Assembly: GCA_902786975.1 (NCBI GenBank)
Contig: CADAES010000008.1
Span: 1-64,000, forward strand
Source: an uncultured Ruminococcus sp.
Lineage (GTDB): Bacteria > Bacillota > Clostridia > Oscillospirales > Ruminococcaceae
Direction: 5' to 3'
Length of the DNA: 64,000 nt
The translations under genes were made by a program, and so were the position numbers. The notes under the pieces were generated by a model. The model saw only the letters and a program-made list of their open reading frames with translations, was not told the DNA's origin and did not search any database. Of the stretch, positions 7,558-15,702 are shown piece after piece (within the stretch, counting starts at the first letter, position 1; every line of letters begins with the position of its first letter).

Positions 7558-8871
7558 ATGAAAACCACGCTGCAATTCAAGCTGTCGTTCATGTTCTTTA
7601 TGGTCATGCTGATATCTGCAACGGTTTCGATATCGCTGCTTTTGCTGATCTTCTCGCCGATAATGCGAAAGAACTCCGAGACACAGCTGTCGGAAATGGC
7701 GGTGTCTATCAGCACGCTTGCCGAAAAGCTCGACGAAAAGGAATATACCCCCGAAAAGATAGTTGCACTGGCGACAAACTCGGGATTTACTATAACAAAA
7801 GTCGAGAACACCGACAAAAAGGTCATCGAGTCCTCGGCAACTGTTGACGAGAAGGGCTACGAAATACATTCCTCGGGAATCATACCCAAGGCTACGATGG
7901 TAATTAAGGTCCGTGGCGAGTTCTTCGTTATCGACTCGTTCTCAAATGACAGTATGTACTGGATAATCAACTTCGTTATCATACTCTCGTTCATCGGCTG
8001 TATCGTAATAGGTACGATAATCACAGCGTTCGTCGGAAAAACGATACTCCAGCCGCTTCACGACATCAGCCGTGCAACGTCGGAGGTCGCAAGGGGCAAC
8101 TTCAAGGTGCGTGTGCGTGTGCCCGACGACATCGAGTACGGCATGCTTGCCAACAACTTCAACAAAATGGCGGTGCAGCTCTCCGAGATAGAAACGCTCA
8201 GGGGCGATTTTATCTCCAGCGTTTCCCACGAGTTCAAAACTCCGCTTGCTTCGATACAGGGCTTTGCAAAGCTGCTCCAGGACGAGAATATCTCTGAGGA
8301 CGACAGGCGTGAGTACACGCAGATAATCATTGACGAAACGTCAAGGCTGACCAAGCTCTCGACGAATATCCTTAAGCTGACTAAGCTTGAAAATCAGAAA
8401 ACTATCGGCAAAAAGTCCAAGTTTCTGCTCGACGAGCAGATAAGAAAGATAATACTTATGCTTGAGCCTGAGTGGTCCAAAAAGGACATCGAGCTTGATA
8501 TCGACCTTGAGGAGATAACCTACGTCGGCAACGAGGAGCTTATGGCGCAGATCTGGCAGAATATCATCAACAACGCCATCAAGTTCACCAATAAGTTCGG
8601 ACATATCGGCGTAAAGCTCTACCGAAGCGAGCAGTGCATAGTCGCTAAGGTCTCTGACGACGGACCGTGTATACCCGACGAGAAGCGTACAAAGATATTT
8701 GAAAAGTTCTACCAGGGCGACCATTCACGTTCCACCGACGGAAACGGACTTGGACTTGCGCTCGTGCAAAGAGTGGTCGAGCTGTGCAACGGAAGCGTCT
8801 GGGTCGAGAATACTCACCCGTCCGGTGTCTGCTTCACCGTCCAGCTGCCGTATATTATCGAAGATATGTAA
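7558..8871 (+). CDS. HAMP-domain sensor histidine kinase
   Basis: The 437-residue kinase has TM1 at about residues 8-30, an extracytoplasmic segment of roughly 100 residues, TM2 at about 133-158, a HAMP domain (ILQPLHDISRATSEVARGNF), a HisKA domain with H224 in SVSHEFKTPLAS, and HATPase boxes (NIINNAIKFT, DDGPCIPDE, GNGLGLALVQ). The short periplasmic-type loop suggests sensing of membrane or envelope state rather than a large ligand domain. It is the obvious partner of the upstream OmpR-type regulator. Confidence 0.93.
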   Translation: MKTTLQFKLSFMFFMVMLISATVSISLLLLIFSPIMRKNSETQLSEMAVSISTLAEKLDEKEYTPEKIVALATNSGFTITKVENTDKKVIESSATVDEKGYEIHSSGIIPKATMVIKVRGEFFVIDSFSNDSMYWIINFVIILSFIGCIVIGTIITAFVGKTILQPLHDISRATSEVARGNFKVRVRVPDDIEYGMLANNFNKMAVQLSEIETLRGDFISSVSHEFKTPLASIQGFAKLLQDENISEDDRREYTQIIIDETSRLTKLSTNILKLTKLENQKTIGKKSKFLLDEQIRKIILMLEPEWSKKDIELDIDLEEITYVGNEELMAQIWQNIINNAIKFTNKFGHIGVKLYRSEQCIVAKVSDDGPCIPDEKRTKIFEKFYQGDHSRSTDGNGLGLALVQRVVELCNGSVWVENTHPSGVCFTVQLPYIIEDM

Positions 8872-8890
8872 AGCGCCGCTGTCAGCGGAT

Positions 8891-8920
8891 AAAAAAGGCT
8901 TGGGAGACCAGGCTTTTTTT
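8891..8920 (+). terminator. Intrinsic terminator after the OmpR-type operon
   Basis: A stem of A6 plus GCTTGG pairs with CCAGGC plus T6 around a GAGA loop, with a 7-T tail. Confidence 0.8.
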
Positions 8921-9034
8921 AGTTTACAAACCCGGGAAGAATAATACAAACTTTTTTTCGGAGGTAAGACGGCCTTGATAGTATTTCAGCTTTTTATGAG
9001 GCAAATTTTGCGGTATTACGGAGGGCGATCCTTC

Positions 9035-9245
9035 TGAGAAGAGTTTTCTTTGAACTTTCTCGGGACTATAAGTCAAAAACAGTCGTATGGGGCTTGCTCC
9101 ATACGACTGTTTTTAATTAAAAGGTTTCTGGGGGGATGTTTGTCAGCGACCTTTGGTCGCTTGCGAGGATACCTGAGAGGTATCCTCGCAAGGGGGACAG
9201 AGTAACCGCCACTGCGGTTACTCCCGAAAAAAGAGTCCCCCTCAA
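9035..9245. repeat. Intergenic palindrome cluster including a module shared with 43915-44038
   Basis: Four perfect inverted repeats lie in series: a 16-bp stem at 9075-9114 (ends in A5/T5, usable as a terminator in either direction), AGCGACC/GGTCGCT at 9145-9161, a 13-bp stem at 9161-9191 and a 10-bp stem GAGTAACCGC/GCGGTTACTC at 9200-9223. An outer GGGGGAC/GTCCCCC pair encloses the last one. The flanks of the first hairpin (ggact...agtca before, aattaaaaggtttctg after) recur before the pullulanase gene. No gene is present. Confidence 0.75.
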
Positions 9246-9250
9246 TAATA

Positions 9251-11269
9251 CTACAAAGATTTTGCTTCTTTCAAGTTGATGCCGTTAGCGCCGAGCTTTA
9301 TTTCGTGGTCGAGGCCTACAAACTTGCCGTCCTGCTGCCAGAGCACTTCCTTGACAAAGTTGTACTTCTCGGTATCCCATGTTCTGAAATCGTCCTTTAC
9401 AAGTCCCCCTGTATCGCCCGAGTTTGCGTTGAAGCACCAGAACGTATGGTTGAGCTTGTTATCCTTGATGAGCTTGCGCATATAGGTCATCCATTTGAGA
9501 TTCGGATCCTTCATAAAGCCGCCCCACTCACCGATGAGCAGAGGTGCTTTGTTCTCCTTATGGATATAGAACCAGTTGTCCTGCCAGCAGTCCTTCATAA
9601 GGCTGTCAAAGTCATAGTCGTCCTTGAACCACGGCTGCTCGTAGACGGTCGGACCGTAATCGTGCGGTGAGTAAACGAGCTTGTCCTGGTACTTTCCGAG
9701 GTCGATAGGGAAGTCCTTTACGGCTCTGAGGTTACCGCCCCACCAGTTGAAATAGTAGTCGTCCTTATCGGTCGATGAATAGTCGCCCTTGGAGTTCTTC
9801 GGGTAGATCTCTGTGCCCTCGACCATTATCAGCACGTTGGGGTTCTTAGCGAGTATCTTTGCGGCTGCGGTCTCGGCAACGTATTTCCAGTTGTTTGCGT
9901 CCTTTGAATCGTTCCAGATAGCGGCATTCTTGCCCTCGTCGGGCTTGCCGTGAGGCTCGTTCTTCAGGTCGTATGCGATGATAGTATCATTGTTGCGGTA
10001 TCTTGCTGCCATCCACTCCAGAGCCTCATAGAACTTATCGACGCTTATCTTGTCTGTGTACCAGAGGTTGACGTTGTGACCCGAAGCGTTCGTTTCGGCA
10101 CTGTGGATATCGGGCATTACCTTCATTCCGTTCTCCTCGGCGAGCTTCAGGAAATAGTCGAATATCTGCAAACTGTTGAGGTCGTTGAGCGTGGGGTTAT
10201 AGGCGTTGTTGTAGTTAGCCCTGGGGTACTCTCCCGATTTCCACTGCAATATAAGCTCTGCGGACATCGGTACTCTGATAAGGTTGAAGCCGTGGTCGGC
10301 GATGCTCTTTACAGTCGGGACGAGCTGGCTGTTCCAGAGTCCGTCGAATGTGTTTGTGCCTGTGTTGTAGCCAAACCAGTTCACACCCGTCAGCCAGACC
10401 TGCTTGCCGTCCTTGTCGAGTATCCTGTTTCCGTCGGTGTGGAGCCAGTCGTCGCCCTGCTTGGCGTTTTTTGTCCTTGTGAGAAGCTCCGAGGTGTCGG
10501 CCTTTTTCTCGCCTTGTTTGGTAGTCTGATTGTTGTCGTTCCCGCCGTTGGAGCCTGTGTCTATCTTGCCTGCCTTGACGGTCATTTCCTTGCCGTTGAG
10601 CTTGGCGGACTTTATCGTGAGCTTGTCCTTTGTGCCGATGTTGCAGCCGACGTCCGAAACGCTGCCGCCTTTCTTTATCTCGCCGTTGTGGGGAGCGTTG
10701 GAAATTTTGAGCGTGTTGCCGCTTGTCGTAAAGTTTCCGCACCAGCCGCTGCACGATTTAAGGCCCTCGACCTCGAGAACAAGTGTCCAGTTCTTGATGT
10801 CGCTGTCGGTGTTGTTGACGATGTTCAGCGCAAGCCCGCTCATTTTCTTGTCGCCGTCCTCCCAGGTGTTGCCCACCGAGTAAGCGAGGTAAAGCCCCTT
10901 GCTGAGCTTTTCGACCTTGGTGGTCTCCTTTTCGGAGTCGGACTTGCTGTCGCTTGACGTGCTGTCGTCAGCGACCTTGCTTGCGTCGGTGATGCTGTCG
11001 GACGAGCCGTCGCCGCTGTCACCGCTGCTGTCCTCGCTGCTTTGGCTCGACGACGATGAAGAAGCGCCATCCTCCGAGCCCGAGTCGTCTTTTTTCTTGC
11101 CCGAAACGAGAACGATTATCACCACGATAAGAAGAATTATTATCACAATGCCCATAGCAGCGAAGCCGATGAGCAGTTTTTTATTAGCAGTGCCGTTCAG
11201 GCTGCTGCCAGCCTTGTCCGCACCCGAATCGGTATCGGGTGAGAGCTTGTTATTTTCGTCGTTAGCCAT
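9251..11269 (-). CDS. Membrane-anchored GH5 cellulase with cellulose-binding module
   Basis: The 672-residue protein starts at the ATG at 11269 (MANDENNK; AGGAGTGG upstream). It has a cytoplasmic N-terminus, one TM helix (about 32-55) as an uncleaved type II anchor, and a Ser/Asp/Glu-rich linker to about residue 115. A beta-sandwich region of about 110 residues resembles CBM2-type modules (GLYLAYSVGNTW, NWTLVLEVEG, CSGWCG). After a second linker comes a GH5 endo-beta-1,4-glucanase domain. The acid/base is E438 in DLKNEPHG and the nucleophile E581 in LLIGEWGGF; RVPMS and SPHDYG are also GH5 signatures. It should cut cellulose or related beta-glucans at the cell surface. Own promoter; monocistronic. 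Confidence 0.93.
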   Translation of the reverse strand: MANDENNKLSPDTDSGADKAGSSLNGTANKKLLIGFAAMGIVIIILLIVVIIVLVSGKKKDDSGSEDGASSSSSSQSSEDSSGDSGDGSSDSITDASKVADDSTSSDSKSDSEKETTKVEKLSKGLYLAYSVGNTWEDGDKKMSGLALNIVNNTDSDIKNWTLVLEVEGLKSCSGWCGNFTTSGNTLKISNAPHNGEIKKGGSVSDVGCNIGTKDKLTIKSAKLNGKEMTVKAGKIDTGSNGGNDNNQTTKQGEKKADTSELLTRTKNAKQGDDWLHTDGNRILDKDGKQVWLTGVNWFGYNTGTNTFDGLWNSQLVPTVKSIADHGFNLIRVPMSAELILQWKSGEYPRANYNNAYNPTLNDLNSLQIFDYFLKLAEENGMKVMPDIHSAETNASGHNVNLWYTDKISVDKFYEALEWMAARYRNNDTIIAYDLKNEPHGKPDEGKNAAIWNDSKDANNWKYVAETAAAKILAKNPNVLIMVEGTEIYPKNSKGDYSSTDKDDYYFNWWGGNLRAVKDFPIDLGKYQDKLVYSPHDYGPTVYEQPWFKDDYDFDSLMKDCWQDNWFYIHKENKAPLLIGEWGGFMKDPNLKWMTYMRKLIKDNKLNHTFWCFNANSGDTGGLVKDDFRTWDTEKYNFVKEVLWQQDGKFVGLDHEIKLGANGINLKEAKSL

Positions 11270-11328
11270 GATACCACTCCTGAAATTTTTACTGAGGAGA
11301 CAGACTTCCCCCATTTTCACACTTGACA

Positions 11329-11357
11329 ATTATATCACACGATAATTTAAAATACAA
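11329..11357 (-). promoter_or_regulatory. Promoter of the GH5 cellulase gene
   Basis: TTGTAT and TATAAT with a 17-bp spacer, read on the minus strand. Confidence 0.7.
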
Positions 11358-11438
11358 CACAAATCAAAGAATTGTTACAACTTCACAACTATTTTCTAAG
11401 ATTTGTGTATAAGAGGCTAGAAGCTTGGGCGGTCAAAT

Positions 11439-11500
11439 CGTCCGTTCCTACTTGTTTAGATCAGGAATACAAGCTTGTACCTCTCGTCTAAGGGGAAAAC
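11439..11500. repeat. Dispersed 60-bp module, copy 1
   Basis: The sequence from tccgttcctac to gcttgtacctctcgtctaag is repeated with few changes at 22446-22505. No coding potential. Confidence 0.7.
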
Positions 11501-11516
11501 CCCCAAGAATGCTCCT

Positions 11517-11585
11517 GCCTCTTGCTTCTGAAAGCGAAGCGTTCTTGCTTCCAGAGGGACACATTCTCTATTCACTATTCTTTCA
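11517..11585. repeat. Heptad-type repeat with AAAGCGAAGCG core
   Basis: Cctcttgcttctgaaagcgaagcg is followed by ttcttgcttc and ctctattcactattc. These are 7-bp-periodic phrases of the kind seen at nine or more other places in the window. Confidence 0.65.
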
Positions 11586-11617
11586 TTGAGCCGCTGACAA
11601 TCGGCGTTCCTGTATCT

Positions 11618-11646
11618 AAAAAAAGCAGGAGCGTTTCTGCTCCTGC
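11618..11646 (-). terminator. Terminator of rnpB
   Basis: Minus-strand stem GCAGGAGC/GCTCCTGC, 6-nt loop, 7-T run. It sits just past the 3' end of RNase P RNA. Confidence 0.85.
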
Positions 11647-11681
11647 CTGTGTGACTTTTTTGTTTTGTGCCCGCAATGCTC

Positions 11682-12034
11682 CCTTTAAAAGCTTGCCTGT
11701 AAGCCGAGTTTTGTCGAGTACGGTAATCTATCTGGTCCGTGCGTCGCCGCACGGCTCTAGCCACCTATGCCTGCAAGCCTGACGAGCAGCCATTGACTTG
11801 CACAGCACCATTGGTGTTGCATCGGATAAGGTTTACATGGCAGCGGCATCACTGCCGCTCCGGTGGGCTCTTACCCCGCCTTTCCACCCTTACCACATTT
11901 CTGCGGCGGTATATCTCTGTTGCACTTGCTCGGAGGTCACCCTCGGCTGACGTTATCAGCTATCCTGCTCTGTGATGCTCGGACTTTCCTCATGAACTAA
12001 AGCGTTCACGCTACCGCACAGCAAGCTTTTAAAG
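11682..12034 (-). ncRNA. rnpB: RNase P RNA
   Basis: Read on the minus strand, the sequence shows the universal gaggaaagtccgagc block near the 5' end. It also shows acagagatataccgcc and ggtaagggtggaaaggcggggtaagagcccacc-like segments (conserved P10-P12 area), and agatagattaccgt followed by acaaaactcggcttac at the 3' end. The two termini pair perfectly (TTTAAAAGCTTGC with GCAAGCTTTTAAA, helix P1), which sets the ends. It is the catalytic RNA that removes 5' leaders from pre-tRNAs. An intrinsic terminator follows. Confidence 0.97.
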
Positions 12035-12076
12035 GAAGCACTGCCGGGACACTTGTTATTCGATCTTTTCGTTTAT

Positions 12077-13075
12077 TCAGCCTGCGCCCGTCTCTCTGGC
12101 TGCGCTGCGTGCGTTCTGGGCGATGCGGGCTGTAGCGGTCCTGTGTGCCGCAACACGCGGCCTCTTTCTTCTGAATGCGAAGCGCACGGCTTTGCAGCAG
12201 TTGGTTATTGTCACCTGCTTATGGCTTCCGCCCGACTCGCCGTCAAGCGTCCACGATACCTCGCTGTCACAGCTGAATCTGACCTTTGAAGCTTTGAATT
12301 TTACAAAGTACCTGTCGCTGAGATTGTCGCTGAGTATCTCTGCGATGATGCTGCTGAGCTCCAGCGGATCCTTCGGCGTTCTGACAAGGACGACCTCGAA
12401 AAGTCCGTCGTTGAAGCAGACGTTCTTAGAGATCAGCATTTTCATTCCGCCTATCGAGCGTGAATTTGAGATGAGCCCGACGATAAAGCTGTCGGTGATA
12501 GTTTCGCCGTCGTGCTCGACTGTGAGAGTTTGCCCCGATATCTTGGGCAGGCTTTTGAGCGCCTCGACTATGTAGGCGGCGTGCCCAAGCTTATTTTTAA
12601 GATCCTGCGGTGTCATATACGATACGTCGGTGAACGCACCGAACCCCGCTACATAAACAAAATTCCTGTCGTTGAACTGTCCGATGTCGATGTCGTGGAA
12701 CTCGCCGCTGAGTATCGCTTTTGCGGCAAGCTTCATATTCTGCGGTATCCCGATGGAATTCGCAAAATCGTTGGTCGAGCCTGCGGGAATGTATCCAAGC
12801 GGTATCCTTACCTCCGGGTCTTTCTCACGAAGCGTCATCAGTGCGCTGACTGCTTCGGAAAGCGTACCGTCGCCGCCCGATACAACGATAAGGTCAAAGT
12901 CGCTCCCGTCGGCAACTATTTTTTCATAGCCGTCCCTCGGCGCCTGTGTAGCGTAGGCTACCACCTCGTAGCCGCCTGCGGTGAACAGGTCGATTATCCC
13001 GCACAGGTTTTCCTTTATCTGCCCCTTGCCTGCGTGCGGATTGAACACGAACAGCAGTTTTTTCAGAACTGTCAT
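12077..13075 (-). CDS. Diacylglycerol/lipid kinase family protein (DagK/YegS type)
   Basis: The 332-residue protein has the DAGK catalytic signature (FVFNPHAGKG at residues 9-18, VVSGGDGTLSEAV, GYIPAGSTNDFA). The family phosphorylates diacylglycerol or related lipids with ATP, feeding phosphatidic acid back into phospholipid synthesis. The last 30 or so residues are Arg/Ala-rich and do not resemble the family core. It is transcribed toward rnpB from a strong promoter that overlaps a 17-bp palindrome, implying repression by a dimeric regulator encoded elsewhere. Confidence 0.9.
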   Translation of the reverse strand: MTVLKKLLFVFNPHAGKGQIKENLCGIIDLFTAGGYEVVAYATQAPRDGYEKIVADGSDFDLIVVSGGDGTLSEAVSALMTLREKDPEVRIPLGYIPAGSTNDFANSIGIPQNMKLAAKAILSGEFHDIDIGQFNDRNFVYVAGFGAFTDVSYMTPQDLKNKLGHAAYIVEALKSLPKISGQTLTVEHDGETITDSFIVGLISNSRSIGGMKMLISKNVCFNDGLFEVVLVRTPKDPLELSSIIAEILSDNLSDRYFVKFKASKVRFSCDSEVSWTLDGESGGSHKQVTITNCCKAVRFAFRRKRPRVAAHRTATARIAQNARSAARETGAG

Positions 13076-13141
13076 ACCCCATAGTCTCCTTTACGAAATT
13101 CTTTGTTCTTTCTTTTCTCTGTCTGTATCATACTTCGCACA

Positions 13142-13158
13142 AATGACCGACGGTCATT
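13142..13158. promoter_or_regulatory. Perfect 17-bp palindromic operator
   Basis: AATGACCG-A-CGGTCATT is a perfect palindrome. It lies just downstream of the -10 box of the lipid kinase promoter, in the position of a TetR-type operator. The regulator assignment is inference. Confidence 0.6.
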
Positions 13159-13171
13159 CATTACAATAATA

Positions 13172-13201
13172 ATTATAACACATACTGCATATTCTTGTCA
13201 A
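13172..13201 (-). promoter_or_regulatory. Promoter of the lipid kinase gene
   Basis: Consensus TTGACA and TATAAT, 18-bp spacer, minus strand. Confidence 0.8.
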
Positions 13202-13224
13202 TGAACGAGTTTTGAATTTTGTGC

Positions 13225-13253
13225 TTTACAACCGCCCTCAAATGTGCTATACT
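13225..13253 (+). promoter_or_regulatory. Promoter of the small export protein gene
   Basis: TTTACA and TATACT with a 17-bp spacer, divergent from the lipid kinase promoter. Confidence 0.75.
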
Positions 13254-13295
13254 TAATAAGTTAATGTGTTTTGTATCTGAAAAAGGAGTTTTGAA

Positions 13296-13769
13296 ATGTT
13301 CACAAAGTATCTTATCACATTTTTTATATCCATGGTCCCGCTTGTTGAGCTGAGGGGCGGAGTGCCGTTCGGTACGGGAATGGACCTGCCGTGGCACTGG
13401 TGTCTTATCGTATGTATGATAGGAAATATGATACCCGTGCCGCTGATATTCTTCTTTGCGAGAAAGCTGCTTATCTGGGGCAGCGACAAAAAGGTCGTCG
13501 GTAAGTTCTGTTCGTTCTGTCTGAACAAGGGCGAAAAGGGCGGAAAGAAGCTCCAGGAGAAAGCCGGCAAGGGAATATACATTGCACTGCTTCTGTTTGT
13601 GGGTATACCGCTTCCGGGAACGGGTGCGTGGACGGGCACGCTTGCAGCGAGCATACTTGACCTTGATTTCAAAAAGAGCATTATCTCGGTAATACTTGGC
13701 GTGCTGCTTGCGGGAATAATAATGACCGTACTCAGCCAGGTGGTAAAGACAGGATTCAGCCTGTTCTGA
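13296..13769 (+). CDS. Small multidrug export protein family (COG2426)
   Basis: The 157-residue polytopic membrane protein has the family hallmarks: an N-terminal PLVELRGGVPFG motif, a second amphipathic stretch (LLFVGIPLPGTGAWTG) and three to four TM segments. Members are annotated as putative small multidrug export proteins, but transport has rarely been shown. The start has AAAAGGAG 9 nt upstream. It is transcribed alone from a strong promoter divergent to the lipid kinase; no co-regulated partner is evident. Confidence 0.85.
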   Translation: MFTKYLITFFISMVPLVELRGGVPFGTGMDLPWHWCLIVCMIGNMIPVPLIFFFARKLLIWGSDKKVVGKFCSFCLNKGEKGGKKLQEKAGKGIYIALLLFVGIPLPGTGAWTGTLAASILDLDFKKSIISVILGVLLAGIIMTVLSQVVKTGFSLF

Positions 13770-13794
13770 CGGGAAACGCCGATTACATCGGCTC

Positions 13795-13890
13795 AGTGAA
13801 TAGAGAATAGCGAATAGTGAACAGTGAATAATAACGGTGTCCCTCTAGAAGCAAGAACGCTGCGCTTATAGAAGCAAGAGGCAAGAGCGT
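13795..13890. repeat. Heptanucleotide tandem repeat cluster
   Basis: The run gtgaata, gagaata, gcgaata, gtgaaca, gtgaata is five direct 7-mers. It is followed by agaagcaagaacgc and agaagcaagaggcaag phrases. The 285-bp gap between the export gene and acylphosphatase holds only this and a GTCC/GGAC hairpin near 13920. Confidence 0.7.
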
Positions 13891-14055
13891 TCTTGTGGGC
13901 TTTCCGGTCGCCCCTGAAGCGTCCATCAGGACGGTTTGCCCCTTTTCGGGTGCAAAAATAAAAAATTGAAAAGAATTAAAATCAACGGACAAGATTCCCG
14001 TCCAAACGTCTTACCTCTTACTTCTTATTTCTTATTTCTAAAGGAGCATCATGCT

Positions 14056-14328
14056 ATGTCAGTGATCCGCAAAAGATACATATTCTACGGCTCGGTGCAG
14101 GGTGTCGGGTTCCGCTACCGTGCATACTATGCGGCGCGTGAATACGGTGTTTGCGGCTGGGTGAAAAACCTTTACGACGGCAGCGTTGAGCTTGAAGCAG
14201 AGGGCAGCCCCGAGAGCATCGAGGCTATGCTGCTTGCGATAGAAAAGGGCAGGTTCGTGCGCATACTGGACTTTAAATGCGAGGAGATACCCGCAAAGGG
14301 GGACACGTGCTTTGAGATCGTCGGCTAA
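14056..14328 (+). CDS. acyP: Acylphosphatase
   Basis: The 90-residue protein is the normal family length. It contains the signature GSVQGVGFRYRAYYAA (catalytic Arg in the phosphate-binding loop) and GWVKNLYDGSVELEAEG, with the catalytic Asn in VKNL. It hydrolyses acyl phosphates such as acetyl phosphate or 1,3-bisphosphoglycerate in the cytoplasm. The start at 14056 follows AAAGGAGC. An in-frame extension upstream runs through repeat DNA and is not credible. Its stop codon is inside the terminator stem. Confidence 0.93.
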   Translation: MSVIRKRYIFYGSVQGVGFRYRAYYAAREYGVCGWVKNLYDGSVELEAEGSPESIEAMLLAIEKGRFVRILDFKCEEIPAKGDTCFEIVG

Positions 14329-14344
14329 CGCCGGCGATTTTTTT
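14318..14344 (+). terminator. Terminator overlapping the acylphosphatase stop codon
   Basis: Stem TCGTCGGC/GCCGGCGA with a TAAC loop and a 7-T run. The loop contains the stop codon. Confidence 0.8.
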
Positions 14345-14369
14345 CTATGGTAAATGGATTTAGGTTCAA

Positions 14370-14600
14370 AGCTCGTCTGTCAAGCCATAAATGGCTTGAA
14401 TATGCCGAGTTCTGCACGTACCAAGGGGCAGCCCTCTCTTACAGGGCATGCCCCTCTTTAAAAACAGTCCACAGGACTGTTTTTAAATTCACCCTGTGCG
14501 GAGCGCACGCTGTAAGGGAATTTCGCTCTCTGCGGAGAGCGACTTGGGCTCTGCCCAAGACCCGCAAGCCTTTTTTACGAGAAAAGGCTTGACCGAAAAA
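14370..14600. repeat. Palindrome-rich intergenic module
   Basis: Contains CAAGCCAT-AA-ATGGCTTG (14381-14398), AAAAACAGTCC/GGACTGTTTTT, TCTCTGC/GCGGAGA-type and CTCTGCCCAAG hairpins. The part around 14370-14435 reappears inverted at about 29660-29735, including the ctgccccttggta phrase. No gene. Confidence 0.7.
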
Positions 14601-14659
14601 CCTGTGATTATTTGTTTTTGCAACTTTGCGAACGATTACCCAGCAGTCCGGGCATTTTT

Positions 14660-15343
14660 TTATTCCATTTTTTCTTTCAGCTTTTCAAGCGCTTTCTTCT
14701 CTATTCTTGAAACGTAGGAACGTGAGATGCCCAGCTTCTTCGCCGTTTCACGCTGGGTCAGCGCTCTGCCGCTGTTCAGCCCATAGCGAAGCCGCACGAC
14801 CTGCTGTTCCCGTTCGTCAAGCTCGCCGGCGATAAGCCTGTAAAGCTGTTCGCTGCGCACAAGCAGCTCGATGCTGTCCCCGACGTCACAGCCGTCGGCT
14901 ATCATATCCGCAAGACACAGCCCACTGCCGTCACGCTCCGAATCGACGGGATCGTCAAAGTGCCTGTCAAGAGCCGTCTTTTTAAGGCTCCTGAAATGCA
15001 TCAGTATCTCGTTCTCGACACAGCGTGAGCCGTAGGTCGCAAAGCGTGTGCCTTTGGTGTAGTCAAACGTGGAGACCGCCTTGATAAGCCCTATCGTGCC
15101 TATCGAGATAAGGTCCTCCTGGTCGCCCGAGGCGGAATAATACTTCTTGATGATATGGGCGACAAGCCTCAGATTGTGCTCGATAAGCTTGTCACGGGCT
15201 TGCTTGTCGCCCTTTGCCATAGCCTCGAAGCAGCGCCGTTCCTCCTTTGCGCAAAGCGGCTTGGGGAAGCTTGAACCGCTGTCAAGGTGCAGAGCAAGGA
15301 ACAAAAAGTTTGAACACAGGAAACTGAGCAGTTGAGCGAGCAT
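14660..15343 (-). CDS. sigK: Sporulation sigma factor SigK
   Basis: The 227-residue sigma-70 family factor has the SigK hallmarks: an N-terminal pro-region (MLAQLLSFL), FPKPL, region 2 (ARDKLIEHNLRLVAHIIKKYY, DLISIGTIGLIKAVSTFD, ATYGSRCVENEILM) and a region 4 HTH (TQRETAKKLGISRSYVSRIEKKAL). It drives late mother-cell genes during sporulation. The start at 15343 follows AGGTGAT. The gene is continuous, with no skin-type insertion between regions 2 and 3 as found in some Bacillus and Clostridioides strains. It implies the organism comes from a spore-forming lineage. Confidence 0.93.
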   Translation of the reverse strand: MLAQLLSFLCSNFLFLALHLDSGSSFPKPLCAKEERRCFEAMAKGDKQARDKLIEHNLRLVAHIIKKYYSASGDQEDLISIGTIGLIKAVSTFDYTKGTRFATYGSRCVENEILMHFRSLKKTALDRHFDDPVDSERDGSGLCLADMIADGCDVGDSIELLVRSEQLYRLIAGELDEREQQVVRLRYGLNSGRALTQRETAKKLGISRSYVSRIEKKALEKLKEKME

Positions 15344-15407
15344 AGTATCACCTCTGAACGTAGTGTTCAATTATATTCGCCGGCGGTGAAAAATAGAATA
15401 ACGCCGC

Positions 15408-15490
15408 TGGAAGCAAGAGGCAAGATCATTCTTGGGGGCTTTCCGTCCTATCTTCTTGTTTCTTGCCTCTAACTATCTTTCTTCTAAAAG
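15408..15490. repeat. Heptad repeat cluster upstream of the c-di-GMP gene
   Basis: Ggaagcaagaggcaagatcattc and tcttcttgtttcttgcctcta form two oppositely oriented heptad runs around a short spacer. Confidence 0.65.
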
Positions 15491-15635
15491 GGACGGGCTT
15501 GCCCCGTGCCCTTTGGGTGCAGTCTTTGCGGCGCTATTGCTGGTGAATTAGCTCAAAAACGCTTGCGGCTGTTTGTGCAAAGTGTACAGTCGTGGGCTTT
15601 TGAACAAAACTTGTGCAGAATTTATACAAAAATGC

Positions 15636-15664
15636 TTGATAATATGATGAGAATATGTTATAAT
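15636..15664 (+). promoter_or_regulatory. Promoter of the REC-GGDEF-EAL gene
   Basis: TTGATA and TATAAT with a 17-bp spacer, about 40 bp before the start codon. Confidence 0.8.
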
Positions 15665-15702
15665 TGCTGTGTACACCTAAGTTATATAAGGGAGGGTTAC
15701 GC

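Noticed and set aside
9950-10957. Long plus-strand frame opposite the GH5 cellulase
   Set aside because: It is antisense to a gene with clear catalytic motifs, and has Val/Leu-rich composition typical of the complement of GC-biased coding DNA.
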